DNA of 64,000 nt from Streptomyces venezuelae (GCF_008642295.1 NZ_CP029190.1:5005501-5069500); one strand, 5' to 3'. Positions 47,234-55,189 are shown, counted from the first letter of the stretch. A program made the numbers and translations. Notes: generated from the sequence alone by a model not told the origin.

Positions 47234-47476
47234 CTACGGCGCCTCCAGCCAGCCCTCGTGCTCGTCGGCGAGGTCGTCCAGGGCCTGGCGGTCGTAGCGG
47301 CCGTCCGGGTCCTCGACGACCACCAGCCACTGGGCGTCCTCGGCGTCGTCCTCCCCGGCGAGCGCATCCCGTACCAGCTGTGGCTCCTCGGTGAGGGCGA
47401 AGCGGTCGGCGAGCTCCTCGGCCACCTCCTCGGCGGCGTCGCGATCGGGCAGGACCAGTACATGTCGCAGGTTCAC
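47234..47476 (-). CDS. Small acidic hypothetical protein
   Basis: 80 aa, strongly acidic: NLRHVLVLPDRDAAEEVAEE..., then LADRFALTEEPQLVRDALAGEDD, ending QALDDLADEHEGWLEAP. The pattern suggests a small alpha/beta fold related to ribonuclease-inhibitor-like or ferredoxin-like proteins, but I cannot name a family. The GTG start at 47476 is chosen; GAGAAT lies 6 bases upstream as a possible leaderless -10. It is divergent from holA. Confidence 0.7.
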   Translation of the reverse strand: MNLRHVLVLPDRDAAEEVAEELADRFALTEEPQLVRDALAGEDDAEDAQWLVVVEDPDGRYDRQALDDLADEHEGWLEAP

Positions 47477-47537
47477 CGCACCATTCTCGGACACGCGGGC
47501 CGGGGCGGTGTCAGCCGGCCATGGGATGCTGGGGGCG

Positions 47538-48536
47538 ATGGCCACCAGGAAGAATCCCACCGACGATCCGCTCGCCCCGCTCACCCTCGCGGTGGGGCAG
47601 GAGGACCTGCTGCTCGACCGCGCGGTGCGGGAGGTCGTGACGGCCGCCCGGGCCGCCGACGCCGACACCGACGTCCGCGACCTCACCCCCGACCAACTGC
47701 AGCCCGGCACGCTCGCCCAGCTGACGAGTCCGTCGCTCTTCGCCGAGCGCAAGGTCGTGGTCGTCCGCAATGCGCAGGACCTGTCCGCGGACACGATCAA
47801 GGACGTCAAGGCGTACCTCGACGCCCCGGTCGAGGAGATCACCCTCGTCCTGCTGCACGCGGGCGGCGCAAAGGGCAAGGGGCTGCTGGACGCAGCCAGG
47901 AAGGCCGGCGCCCGGGAGATCGCCTGCCCGAAGATGACCAAGGCGGGCGACCGTCTGGCCTTCGTCCGCGGCGAGTTCCGGGCCCTCGGCCGCTCCGCCA
48001 CGCCGGAGGCCTCCCAGACCCTGGTGGATGCGATCGGCAGCGACCTGCGCGAGCTCGCCAGCGCGGTGACGCAGCTCTGCGCGGACGTCGAGGGCACCAT
48101 CGACGAGGCGGTGGTCGGCCGCTACTACACCGGCCGCGCGGAAGCGTCCAGCTTCGAGGTCGCCGACCGGGCGGTCGAAGGCCGGGCCGCGGAGGCGCTG
48201 GAGGCGCTGCGCTGGTCCCTGTCCACCGGGGTGGCGCCGGTGCTCGTCACCAGTGCACTGGCCCAGGCGGTCCGTGCGATCGGGAAGCTCGCCTCCGCCC
48301 CGCGCGGCGCCCGCCCGGGGGATCTGGCGCGGGACCTGGGCATGCCGCCGTGGAAGATCGACCGGGTCCGGCAGCAGATGCGGGGCTGGTCGGCGGACGG
48401 CGTCGCCACGGCGCTCCGCGCGATCGCCGCGGCCGACGCAGGGGTGAAGGGCGGGGGCGACGACCCCGAGTACGCCCTCGAAAAGGCGGTCGTCGCGGTA
48501 GCCCGCGCAGCCCGCCCCCAACGCCCTCCCCGCTGA
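47538..48536 (+). CDS. holA: DNA polymerase III delta subunit (clamp loader)
   Basis: 332 aa HolA family. N-terminal LTLAVGQEDLLLDRAVREVVTAAR is the clamp-binding wrench, with LTSPSLFAERKVVVVRNAQDL. Then come KLASxx-like helices and the C-terminal collar domain with GDLARDLGMPPWKIDRVRQQMRGWSADGVATALRAIAAADAGVKGG. It forms the clamp-loader ring with delta-prime and tau. The ATG at 47538 follows GGGGGCG. In related genomes rpsT is the next gene; here ~4.3 kb of other genes intervene. Confidence 0.93.
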   Translation: MATRKNPTDDPLAPLTLAVGQEDLLLDRAVREVVTAARAADADTDVRDLTPDQLQPGTLAQLTSPSLFAERKVVVVRNAQDLSADTIKDVKAYLDAPVEEITLVLLHAGGAKGKGLLDAARKAGAREIACPKMTKAGDRLAFVRGEFRALGRSATPEASQTLVDAIGSDLRELASAVTQLCADVEGTIDEAVVGRYYTGRAEASSFEVADRAVEGRAAEALEALRWSLSTGVAPVLVTSALAQAVRAIGKLASAPRGARPGDLARDLGMPPWKIDRVRQQMRGWSADGVATALRAIAAADAGVKGGGDDPEYALEKAVVAVARAARPQRPPR

Positions 48537-48675
48537 CCCCTGCCACCCGTGGGCCTGGCCGGGCCTGGCCCGTACTTCTGGGCGCGGCCCGCCGGTCGGT
48601 TCCCCCGCCCGCCAGCTGCGCCTTGGCCGCGGCAATGCGGCTGGTGACCGAGCCTTCTGCAACCAAGTGCACACC

Positions 48676-48703
48676 GCCCCTCCCGTACGAAATCGGGCAG
48701 GGG
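48676..48703 (-). terminator. Probable terminator of the methyltransferase operon
   Basis: GCCCCTCCCG at 48676-48685 pairs with CGGGCAGGGG at 48694-48703 apart from one internal mismatch, loop TACGAAAT. It is 28 bases beyond the methyltransferase stop. The rest of the 48537-48730 gap shows no gene. Confidence 0.55.
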
Positions 48704-48730
48704 ATCGTAGGTCTGTTCGGACACAGGCGA

Positions 48731-49861
48731 TCAGGTACCCACGGCATGGTGCGGATCGTCCAGCCACACGCGCTGTCCGTCCGGGTCGACGGTGACCCCG
48801 AAGCGGGTAATGTGCGGTCGGCCGTGCGTCTCGTACCAGGTGTACGCGGTCGTCACCTCCGCCCACAGATCACGCGGTCCCCAGGAACGGACCGCGTCAC
48901 CTGCCCACCAGTCGCCGTACCGGACGATCGTGGCCGAGGTGCCCGCAGTGTCTACGAATTGGACCCGCCGTTCCCTGCCCTCGCCGCGGTGCGAGTACGA
49001 GATGTCCGCCACCTGGAGACCGATCGCGAAGTCCTGGAGGTGGGTACTCCCCAGGATCTGCGCCGGGTCGATCGGGGACGGCCGGCCGATGAACTCCTCC
49101 GGTAGCTGAAGCACGGGTGTCGGCCGCTCGCTGCGGATCCACATGTACGCGGACTCCCCAACGAACCAGCCCTGCGCCCGCTCGTCGTCGACGTGCAGCC
49201 GCAGCAGGCCGGCGTTGCTGTACGCGGTTCCGAAAGGGGTGAGGATCACCGCAGCCGGGGCCGCCTGTTCGACCCATGCGCAGGGCACGCGCCTGAGCGC
49301 GGCCGTACTGATGATCCGGTCGAACGGCGCCCGGGTGGCCACACCTCGAAGCCCGTCCCCGCATACCAGATCCGGCATGTAGCCGGCCGACTTGAGGTTG
49401 TGCGCCCCCACCGCGGCAAGCCCATCGTCGACCTCCACCGCGGTGACCCGCGCACTGCCGACCCGCTCGCACACCATCGCGGTGTGGTAGCCGGACGCGT
49501 ACCCGATCTCCAACACCTGGTGGTCCTCGCGGAGGTCCAGGTGCTGGAGCTTGCGCATCACAACGTCCAGGGCGGACACCGAGGACGTGAAATCGCCGGA
49601 CGCCGGGCCCTCGGGCCGGGTGCTTCCGTCGTCCAACTGAGTGACCACCGATTGGTGGGGGTTCCAAACGGCGTGCTTCCACCCCTCCGGGTCCGTGCCC
49701 CGGTCGATGAACCGCCACAGCCCCTTGGCGTCTCGGATGGGCAGCCACAGCGTGTCGGGCACGAATGCTTCACGGTCGACCCTGTCGAACGCATCGGCCA
49801 GCCAGGGAGGTTGCAGCAGCCCCATGGTGCTCAGGGCCGTACGACAGGTGTCCCGGTTCAC
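48731..49861 (-). CDS. PIMT-like SAM-dependent methyltransferase of a peptide-type system
   Basis: 376 aa. The N-terminal ~215 residues resemble protein L-isoaspartate O-methyltransferase: a lead helix (LADAFDRVDREAFVPDTLW), SAM motif I VLEIGYASGYHTAMVCE (about 116-132), VTAVEVDDGLAAVGAHNL, and DRIISTAALRRVPCAWVEQ. The C-terminal ~160 residues are specific to the long PIMT-like enzymes found beside ribosomal peptides in actinobacteria. I chose the GTG at 49861 because it overlaps the stop of the 35-codon gene upstream (GTGA). The frame is open further upstream only because a neighbour is frameshifted. Likely role: methylating Asp/isoAsp in a peptide or protein. Family placement is moderate; partnership with the peptide is inferred. 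Confidence 0.82.
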   Translation of the reverse strand: MNRDTCRTALSTMGLLQPPWLADAFDRVDREAFVPDTLWLPIRDAKGLWRFIDRGTDPEGWKHAVWNPHQSVVTQLDDGSTRPEGPASGDFTSSVSALDVVMRKLQHLDLREDHQVLEIGYASGYHTAMVCERVGSARVTAVEVDDGLAAVGAHNLKSAGYMPDLVCGDGLRGVATRAPFDRIISTAALRRVPCAWVEQAAPAAVILTPFGTAYSNAGLLRLHVDDERAQGWFVGESAYMWIRSERPTPVLQLPEEFIGRPSPIDPAQILGSTHLQDFAIGLQVADISYSHRGEGRERRVQFVDTAGTSATIVRYGDWWAGDAVRSWGPRDLWAEVTTAYTWYETHGRPHITRFGVTVDPDGQRVWLDDPHHAVGT

Positions 49862-49965
49862 GGAGCCGACTTGCTCGGCCGACTGCCGTCGGGGCTCGGC
49901 GGGGTGGGCGGCGGCGTCCATGGCTTGTCCTCGGGCGGTCCGCCGTGCTTGCCGTTGTCGGTCAT
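49858..49965 (-). CDS. 35-residue Pro-rich peptide, candidate methyltransferase substrate
   Basis: Begins MTDNGKHGGPPEDKPW and continues Pro/Thr-rich to ...SPDGSRPSKSAP. Ten Pro in 35 residues, one Trp, no Cys, no signal peptide. AGGAG lies 7 bases before the ATG at 49965, one of the best ribosome binding sites in the region. Its TGA overlaps the methyltransferase GTG by 4 bases. Asn4-Gly5 and Asp26-Gly27 are the classic sites for succinimide and isoaspartate formation, fitting a PIMT-like partner. It could be a RiPP-type precursor or only a coupling or regulatory peptide. No other maturation enzyme is in the window. Confidence 0.6.
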   Translation of the reverse strand: MTDNGKHGGPPEDKPWTPPPTPPSPDGSRPSKSAP

Positions 49966-50386
49966 GGCGTTCTCCTGTCTGCTGGTGGGACGGTGGTCGT
50001 GTCGTGCTCGGCCCGCCCCGGCAAGGTGCGGGAGTCATCGGGTCTGTCGGCTCCGCGGTCGCGTTGAGCCAGTCGACGTGGTCTTGCTGCGCGCGCAGGA
50101 GGTCGCGGATCACCCTGGCCAGAGACACAGCCTTGCCCCACGGCCCGGTGTCCAGGGTTTCTGACTTCAGCGCGATGGCGGCGTCCCAGTTCGCGACGGC
50201 TGTCAACGAGTCCTCAGTGCGACGTCCTCGCTCGCGGAACGAGTGCCGCACGTAGAAGGCGATGCGCCCGCCGTGGTACTCCATGTCTCCCAACAGGTCG
50301 GCCGCCACCGTCTCGGCCGGCGGGTGCTCAGCGGCGAGGATGCCCTCGACCTGCTGCGCGAGCTTGCGCTCCCCCTGGCCGCTCAC
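49962..50386 (-). pseudogene. Hypothetical helical protein of the island operon, frameshifted near its end
   Basis: About 141 residues when corrected. SGQGERKLAQQVEGILAAEH, LGDMEYHGGRIAFYVRHSFRERGRR, ANWDAAIALKSETLD and ARVIRDLLRAQQDHVDWLNA indicate an all-helical fold; no family recognised. As given, the frame has no stop and runs into the methyltransferase frame. Adding one base in the GGG at 50040-50042 (CCC on the coding strand) yields DDSRTLPGRAEHDTTTVPPA.. and a TGA at 49962-49964 overlapping the peptide ATG as ATGA. That matches the 4-base overlaps of every other junction here, so the correction is convincing. The GTG start at 50386 overlaps the previous stop (GTGA). Confidence 0.7.
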
Positions 50387-50556
50387 CGGGACCTCACCCG
50401 AACCCGGGCCTTGGGCTGCTGCCCCTCCGGCTGGGGGCACGGCCACGGGTGCGCCCAGTCGTCCGGCCGGGCGGCGGACGCCGAATCGCGGAACAGCTGG
50501 ACGGCGGCCCCGCGGATGGGCTGGTCACAGCGGGCACAGAGTCGGCCGGCGCTCAC
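50383..50556 (-). CDS. 57-residue Cys-pair protein of the island operon
   Basis: Begins VSAGRLCARCDQPIRG, a half zinc ribbon (C7-x2-C10), with two acidic-aromatic segments (RPDDWAHPWPC, third Cys at 40) and an Arg-rich end (KARVRVRSR). GGGAG lies about 9 bases before the GTG at 50556, which overlaps the preceding stop (GTGA). The stop in turn overlaps the next GTG. The protein is short but enclosed by two coupled junctions, which supports it. Function unknown. Confidence 0.65.
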   Translation of the reverse strand: MSAGRLCARCDQPIRGAAVQLFRDSASAARPDDWAHPWPCPQPEGQQPKARVRVRSR

Positions 50557-50810
50557 CGGAGCAGCTCCCAGCATCGTTCCGGGTTGTGCTTGTACCCCGC
50601 CCCGGACCTGCAATCCGGGCATTGGGACAAGGTAGTCCCGAAGCGCCGCACCATGGGCACCTGCCGGTGGCAGGCCGGGCACGGCAGCGTCGTCCTACGG
50701 CACACACCCCCCGGATGCGCCACTGAGGGCCGAACCTCCAGGCCGAGACCGGTCACGACCAAGTTCACGGCCTCGCTCTTCATCTGGGTTAGGCTCCGCC
50801 AGGCGCTCAT
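50553..50810 (-). CDS. 85-residue zinc-ribbon protein of the island operon
   Basis: N-terminal half helical (SAWRSLTQMKSEAVNLVVTGLG); C-terminal half a zinc ribbon with CPAC (HRQ..) and CPDC (RSG..) pairs separated by 15 residues, plus a Cys before the first pair and one near the end. It resembles small nucleic-acid-binding or adaptor ribbons. The ATG at 50810 overlaps the upstream stop (ATGA), and the stop overlaps the next gene (GTGA). Confidence 0.65.
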   Translation of the reverse strand: MSAWRSLTQMKSEAVNLVVTGLGLEVRPSVAHPGGVCRRTTLPCPACHRQVPMVRRFGTTLSQCPDCRSGAGYKHNPERCWELLR

Positions 50811-51025
50811 CGGGATGCCCCCGCTGGCTGGTCGCGCCACTCCTGGCGGGCTGGAGTCTCCCAACGGAGCCGCAGACCACGTTGCTCGCGGCACGGCGCG
50901 CACGCGTACAGAAGGACACGGGGCTTGCAGCTACGGCCGGCGAACCGGATCGGCCGGGCTGTCCCGGAGGTTCCGACGTGCCAGCGGCACCACTGGACGG
51001 GGCGTTCGACGGCACGTTGTGTCAT
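50807..51025 (-). CDS. 72-residue basic hypothetical protein, first gene of the island operon
   Basis: Basic (many Arg), with WCRWHVG near the N terminus and CAPCREQRGLRLRWE in the middle, together a possible C-x2-H / C-x2-C metal site. The ATG at 51025 lacks a strong ribosome binding site. It ends in TGA overlapping the next ATG. It faces the XRE regulator gene across about 100 bases, so this intergenic space holds the promoters of both. Weakest of the small genes; accepted because of the overlap. Confidence 0.5.
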   Translation of the reverse strand: MTQRAVERPVQWCRWHVGTSGTARPIRFAGRSCKPRVLLYACAPCREQRGLRLRWETPARQEWRDQPAGASR

Positions 51026-51072
51026 GCCGTCAGGATCTTGCGACTCTGTGTGTCGGCTCGATACCCGGACGG

Positions 51073-51102
51073 TAATCTCACCGTGGGATGGCTTCCCATC
51101 CC
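51073..51102 (+). promoter_or_regulatory. XRE promoter -10 with adjacent palindromic operator candidate
   Basis: TAATCT at 51073-51078 is followed by the inverted repeat GGGATGG (51085-51091) and CCATCCC (51096-51102). The repeat would cover the transcription start of the XRE gene. An autorepressor site is plausible. Confidence 0.45.
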
Positions 51103-51126
51103 ATTCGCGGATGACGGGAGCCAGCC

Positions 51127-51972
51127 GTGACAACCCCTCTCGTACCGACCGGCCTTCCGGACTGGGCGTGGGAGCGTGCCGAGGTTCGCCAGGCCCTCCG
51201 CGCTCGCAACATGGGCGCGGTGTTCAAGCACGTGCAGCAGTACAGCGGCGCCAGCCAGGCCAAGATTGCGGCTGCGGTAGGCATGACCCAGGCACGCGTG
51301 AACGAGATCATCAACGGGCGGCGGGAGGTTTCCCGGCTGGATGTCTATGAGCGCATCGCCGACGGCCTCACCATGCCGGACGATGCACGGCGTCTGCTCG
51401 GCCTTGCGGCCAGTCGCGAGAAGCGGTCCGGCGGGGCCGCCTTCGATCTGGCCACGTTCCCCGAGGTCATCCGCGTCTACTCCGCGCAGGCTTCTGCACG
51501 TGAGGAGATCCAGCAGCAGGCCCGCACGGCCAGTGCGCTGGACATCCTGGCGGTCCGGGGGCTCGGCCTGATCGGTTTGAACGACTCCATGCTCCGTGCG
51601 TACCTCGGCCGCCGTGAGACGCGCCTGTGTGTCCGGGTGCTCCTGCTGGACCCGAACGCGCCGGCCCTGGCGCAGCGCGCCGCTGAGATCGGGGAGTCTG
51701 CCGAATCGTTGGCCTCTGGTGTCCGGCTGGCCGAGGCGCGGCTCCGGGAGCTTTCCGCGGTCTGCGACGTCGAGGTGTACCGGTACGGCATGCTGCCCAC
51801 CTGGCGGCTGATCCGTACGGACTCCATCATGTTCGTCGGGGCGTTCGACGCGGGCTGGGAGGGGCATGAGTCGGCCACGTACAAGGTCATGGAAACGCCC
51901 CACGGGCCGCTGTTCCGTGGGTTCCGGCGCATGTTCGAGATGATGGTCGAGGGCGCTGACCGCACAGTCTGA
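51127..51972 (+). CDS. XRE-family helix-turn-helix regulator with C-terminal sensor-like domain
   Basis: 281 aa. The HTH lies at about residues 43-68 (ASQAKIAAAVGMTQARVNEIINGRREVS), preceded by a helical lead. The C-terminal ~180 residues (about 100-275) carry ASALDILAVRGLGLIGLNDSMLRAYLGRR, RVLLLDPNAPALAQRAAEIGES and YRYGMLPTWRLIRTDSIMFVGAFD. This is a phospholipase-D-like ligand domain without obvious catalytic His-Lys-Asp residues, as in the DUF5919-type regulators. It starts 101 bases from the divergent island operon and 15 bases before the CYTH gene, and probably controls both. GTG start with GGGAGCCAGCC. Confidence 0.82.
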   Translation: MTTPLVPTGLPDWAWERAEVRQALRARNMGAVFKHVQQYSGASQAKIAAAVGMTQARVNEIINGRREVSRLDVYERIADGLTMPDDARRLLGLAASREKRSGGAAFDLATFPEVIRVYSAQASAREEIQQQARTASALDILAVRGLGLIGLNDSMLRAYLGRRETRLCVRVLLLDPNAPALAQRAAEIGESAESLASGVRLAEARLRELSAVCDVEVYRYGMLPTWRLIRTDSIMFVGAFDAGWEGHESATYKVMETPHGPLFRGFRRMFEMMVEGADRTV

Positions 51973-51987
51973 GAAGGGGATGGACGG

Positions 51988-52542
51988 ATGATCGAGGCCG
52001 AGCTGAAGGCGCGCGTGCACGCGCCCGAGGAGACTCTCCGACGGCTGGACGAGCGTGCCGACGGCCGCGCCGAGGTGTACCAGGACACCTACTACGACAC
52101 CCCCGATGGGGCGTTGGAGGCCCGGGATGAGGAGTTGCGGGTGCGCACGGTCCACGGGGCGGTGGAGACCTGCACGGTCCTCACGTACAAGGGCGCTCGG
52201 GTCGACGAAGAGACCGGCTCGAAGCCTGAGCACGAGACCCGTGTCGAGGACTCCGAGGCGGTTCACGCGATGCTCCGCGGTCTCGGCTACGTCCCGGCCA
52301 TCGCCTTCGAGAAGCGGTGCAGGAACTACGACTTCGTGGCCCGAGGTCGGCAGATGCTCGCCACCCTGGTCCGGGTCCCCGAGGTGGACGGGACGTTCCT
52401 GGAGCTGGAGACGATCGCCGAGAGGAAGGAGCTGACGGCGGCGCTGGACGACGTACGCGCGGTTCTCGCCGAGCTCGGCATCGGTGAGGAAGACCTGACC
52501 CGCGAGCTCTACACGGACGCGGTCCGCGCCCAGCGGCTGTGA
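51988..52542 (+). CDS. Class IV adenylate cyclase / CYTH protein
   Basis: 184 aa single-domain CYTH protein. The ExExK signature is E3-x-E5-x-K7 at the very N terminus ([10 protein letters not shown]), followed by [42 protein letters not shown] and FLELETIA, the charged strands of the tunnel. Family members make cAMP or hydrolyse triphosphates; sequence alone does not decide. AGAAGGGGATGGACGG precedes the ATG, and the XRE gene ends 15 bases upstream. It is a second CYTH protein in the window, distinct from the CYTH-CHAD gene at 4288. Confidence 0.88.
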   Translation: MIEAELKARVHAPEETLRRLDERADGRAEVYQDTYYDTPDGALEARDEELRVRTVHGAVETCTVLTYKGARVDEETGSKPEHETRVEDSEAVHAMLRGLGYVPAIAFEKRCRNYDFVARGRQMLATLVRVPEVDGTFLELETIAERKELTAALDDVRAVLAELGIGEEDLTRELYTDAVRAQRL

Positions 52543-52843
52543 GACGGAAGCGCCGGCCATCTGCTCAGCGGGTCGGCTGGGCGACACGCTACGGCTTCTG
52601 GGGCGCGCTTCCGTCCGCGGAGCTGCGCGAGCGTCACGACCGGGTACTCGCCCCGGTCCGCCGCCCGCCGGACATGACGAAGGCCCCGGCCGTCACCCTG
52701 GGGAAGGGTGGTGGCCGGGGCCTTCGCTTACATCCGGTGCGCCGCACCCGCGTGGCGAACGCAGGCCGCGTGCGGCGCGAGGTGCCGGTCGGGAGCGGAT
52801 GAGAGGGCCCGCTGGATCCCTACCGGCGATTCACATCGAGAGC
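52543..52843. other. Gene-free gap between the CYTH gene and rpsT
   Basis: About 300 bases. Apart from the terminator at 52680-52724, I see nothing convincing. A short plus-strand frame at 52539-52802 crosses the terminator hairpin, has no ribosome binding site, and is Arg-rich without pattern, so it is not called as a gene. One island boundary probably lies here. Confidence 0.6.
52680..52724. terminator. Long hairpin between the CYTH gene and rpsT
   Basis: AAGGCCCCGGCC at 52680-52691 pairs perfectly with GGCCGGGGCCTT at 52713-52724, with a further internal CACCCT/GGGTGG pairing. It ends both convergent transcripts. Confidence 0.88.
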
Positions 52844-53110
52844 TCAGCCCTGGAGGGTGGCAACCTTGGAGGCCAGCGCCGACTTCTTGTTGGCGGCGGC
52901 GTTCTTGTGGATGACACCCTTCGAGACAGCCTTGTCGAGCGCACGCGCGGCGGCACGGGAAGCCACGGTGGCCTTCTCGACGTCGCCGGCGGCCACGGCC
53001 TCGCGGGCCTTGCGGATCGCGGTCTTGAGCGAGGACTTGACGGCCTTGTTGCGCAGGCGCGCCTTCTCGTTCGTCTTGTTCCGCTTGATCTGGGACTTGA
53101 TGTTCGCCAC
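52844..53110 (-). CDS. rpsT: 30S ribosomal protein S20
   Basis: 88 aa, full length: [27 protein letters not shown], then [11 protein letters not shown] and [19 protein letters not shown], the helical 16S-binding bundle of S20. It is divergent from lepA, the usual actinobacterial arrangement. AAAAGGCTCTTTCGTGGCG precedes the ATG. Confidence 0.97.
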   Translation of the reverse strand: MANIKSQIKRNKTNEKARLRNKAVKSSLKTAIRKAREAVAAGDVEKATVASRAAARALDKAVSKGVIHKNAAANKKSALASKVATLQG

Positions 53111-53190
53111 GAAAGAGCCTTTTCAGGTTCAGAGGTTGATCTTCGGATTGTGTCCCGACAGCTGAGAGGGCATACGAGACACAGCTGCCC

Positions 53191-53220
53191 AGGCTACCAG
53201 GCGCCCTTTGGGCGGCCCAA
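53191..53220 (-). promoter_or_regulatory. rpsT promoter
   Basis: On the minus strand TTGGGC (53215-53220) and TAGCCT (53191-53196) are separated by 18 bases. It leaves an ~75-base leader before the rpsT ATG. Confidence 0.55.
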
Positions 53221-53299
53221 ACCGAGCACACTCGCCCGGTCATGGGACGATGGGGTCCTGCGTAACGTTCCGACTGCGACCCGAGAATCAGGACACTGC

Positions 53300-55165
53300 G
53301 TGCCCGCCATCCCCAGCCACGTGCCCGAGCCGAGCCGTACCGACCCGGCGCTGATCCGCAATTTCTGCATCATCGCGCACATCGACCACGGCAAGTCGAC
53401 CCTCGCCGACCGGATGCTCCAGCTCACGGGCGTCGTCGACCAGCGGCAGATGCGTGCCCAGTACCTGGACCGCATGGACATCGAGCGTGAGCGCGGCATC
53501 ACGATCAAGTCACAGGCGGTCCGTCTGCCCTGGGCGCCCACCACGGGCGAGAGCCAGGGCCAGACCCACATCCTGAACATGATCGACACGCCCGGGCACG
53601 TCGACTTCACCTATGAGGTCTCCCGGTCCCTCGCGGCCTGCGAGGGCACCATCCTCCTGGTGGACGCCGCCCAGGGCATCGAGGCCCAGACCCTCGCCAA
53701 CCTTTACCTGGCGATGGAGAACGACCTCGCGATCGTCCCCGTCCTGAACAAGATCGACCTGCCGGCCGCCCAGCCGGAGAAGTTCGCCGAGGAGCTCGCG
53801 AACCTGGTCGGCTGCCAGCCGGAGGACGTGCTGCGGGTCTCCGCCAAGACCGGCCTCGGCGTGGACACCCTGCTCGACAAGGTCGTCGCCACCGTCCCGG
53901 CCCCGGTCGGCGTCAAGGACGCCCCCGCCCGCGCCATGATCTTCGACTCGGTGTACGACTCGTACCGCGGCGTCGTGACCTACGTACGAGTGGTCGACGG
54001 CCAGCTCAACAAGCGCGAGCGGATCCGGATGATGTCCACCGGCGCCACCCACGAGCTGCTGGAGATCGGTGTCTCCTCCCCGGAGATGACCCCGGCCGAC
54101 GGCCTGGGCGTCGGCGAGGTGGGCTACCTCATCACCGGTGTGAAGGACGTCCGCCAGTCCAAGGTCGGTGACACCATCACCAGCCTGCAGAACGGCGCCA
54201 CCGAGGCCCTCGGCGGCTACAAGGACCCGAAGCCGATGGTCTTCTCGGGCCTGTACCCGCTGGACGGATCGGACTACCCGGACCTGCGCGAGGCCCTGGA
54301 CAAGCTCCAGCTCAACGACGCCGCCCTGGTCTACGAGCCGGAGACCTCCGCGGCCCTCGGCTTCGGCTTCCGCGTCGGTTTCCTCGGCCTGCTCCACCTC
54401 GACGTGATCCGCGAGCGCCTGGAGCGCGAGTTCGGCCTCGACCTGATCGCCACCGCGCCCAACGTGGTCTACCGCGTGGTCATGGAGGACAAGAAGGAGA
54501 TCACGGTCACCAACCCGAGCGAGTTCCCCGAGGGCAAGATCTCTGACGTGTACGAGCCGGTGGTCCGTGCCACGATCCTCGCGCCGACCGAGTTCATCGG
54601 CTCGATCATGGAGCTCTGCCAGACCCGCCGCGGCACCCTGCTCGGCATGGACTACCTGTCCGAGGACCGGGTGGAGATCCGCTACACCCTCCCGCTCGCC
54701 GAGATCGTCTTCGACTTCTTCGACCAGCTGAAGTCCAAGACCCGCGGCTACGCCTCCCTCGACTACGAGCCGACCGGTGAGCAGTCGTCCAGCCTGGTCA
54801 AGGTCGACATCCTGCTGCACGGCGACAAGGTCGACGCCTTCTCGGCCATCACGCACAAGGACGCCGCCTACGCCTACGGCGTCCGCCTGGTCGCCAAGCT
54901 GCGCGAGCTCATCCCCCGGCAGGCCTTCGAGGTGCCCATCCAGGCCGCCATCGGCTCCCGGGTGATCGCCCGGGAGACCATTCGAGCCATCCGCAAGGAC
55001 GTCCTCGCCAAGTGCTACGGCGGTGACATCTCCCGTAAGCGGAAGCTGCTGGAGAAGCAGAAGGAAGGCAAGAAGCGGATGAAGATGGTCGGCTCCGTGG
55101 AGGTCCCGCAGGAGGCCTTCATCGCGGTGCTGTCCAGCGACGAGTCCGGCGCCAAGAAGAAGTAG
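53300..55165 (+). CDS. lepA: Elongation factor 4 (LepA)
   Basis: 621 aa translational GTPase that back-translocates or helps assembly of ribosomes. G1 [14 protein letters not shown], switch [14 protein letters not shown]3 DTPGHVDF, G4 NKIDLP. EF-G-like domains II, III and V are followed by the LepA-specific C-terminal domain ([29 protein letters not shown] and [27 protein letters not shown]). The GTG at 53300 precedes [22 protein letters not shown], a usual start for the family here. Confidence 0.97.
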   Translation: MPAIPSHVPEPSRTDPALIRNFCIIAHIDHGKSTLADRMLQLTGVVDQRQMRAQYLDRMDIERERGITIKSQAVRLPWAPTTGESQGQTHILNMIDTPGHVDFTYEVSRSLAACEGTILLVDAAQGIEAQTLANLYLAMENDLAIVPVLNKIDLPAAQPEKFAEELANLVGCQPEDVLRVSAKTGLGVDTLLDKVVATVPAPVGVKDAPARAMIFDSVYDSYRGVVTYVRVVDGQLNKRERIRMMSTGATHELLEIGVSSPEMTPADGLGVGEVGYLITGVKDVRQSKVGDTITSLQNGATEALGGYKDPKPMVFSGLYPLDGSDYPDLREALDKLQLNDAALVYEPETSAALGFGFRVGFLGLLHLDVIRERLEREFGLDLIATAPNVVYRVVMEDKKEITVTNPSEFPEGKISDVYEPVVRATILAPTEFIGSIMELCQTRRGTLLGMDYLSEDRVEIRYTLPLAEIVFDFFDQLKSKTRGYASLDYEPTGEQSSSLVKVDILLHGDKVDAFSAITHKDAAYAYGVRLVAKLRELIPRQAFEVPIQAAIGSRVIARETIRAIRKDVLAKCYGGDISRKRKLLEKQKEGKKRMKMVGSVEVPQEAFIAVLSSDESGAKKK

Positions 55166-55189
55166 TCTCCTGAGCCGCAGGACATGCGG

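Noticed and set aside
42743..49105. 2120-residue plus-strand open frame over comEA, comEC, yceI and holA
   Set aside because: Only 43832 to about 46210 is real (comEC). The parts before and after overlap conserved genes in other frames and translate to Arg/Pro-rich noise.
48731..50446. A single 571-residue protein joining a helical N-terminal part to the methyltransferase
   Set aside because: The join exists only because one base appears to be missing near 50040. The 4-base overlaps and the AGGAG site of the peptide gene show three separate genes.
52539..52802. 87-codon plus-strand frame after the CYTH gene
   Set aside because: No ribosome binding site, crosses a strong terminator hairpin, Arg-rich without any pattern.
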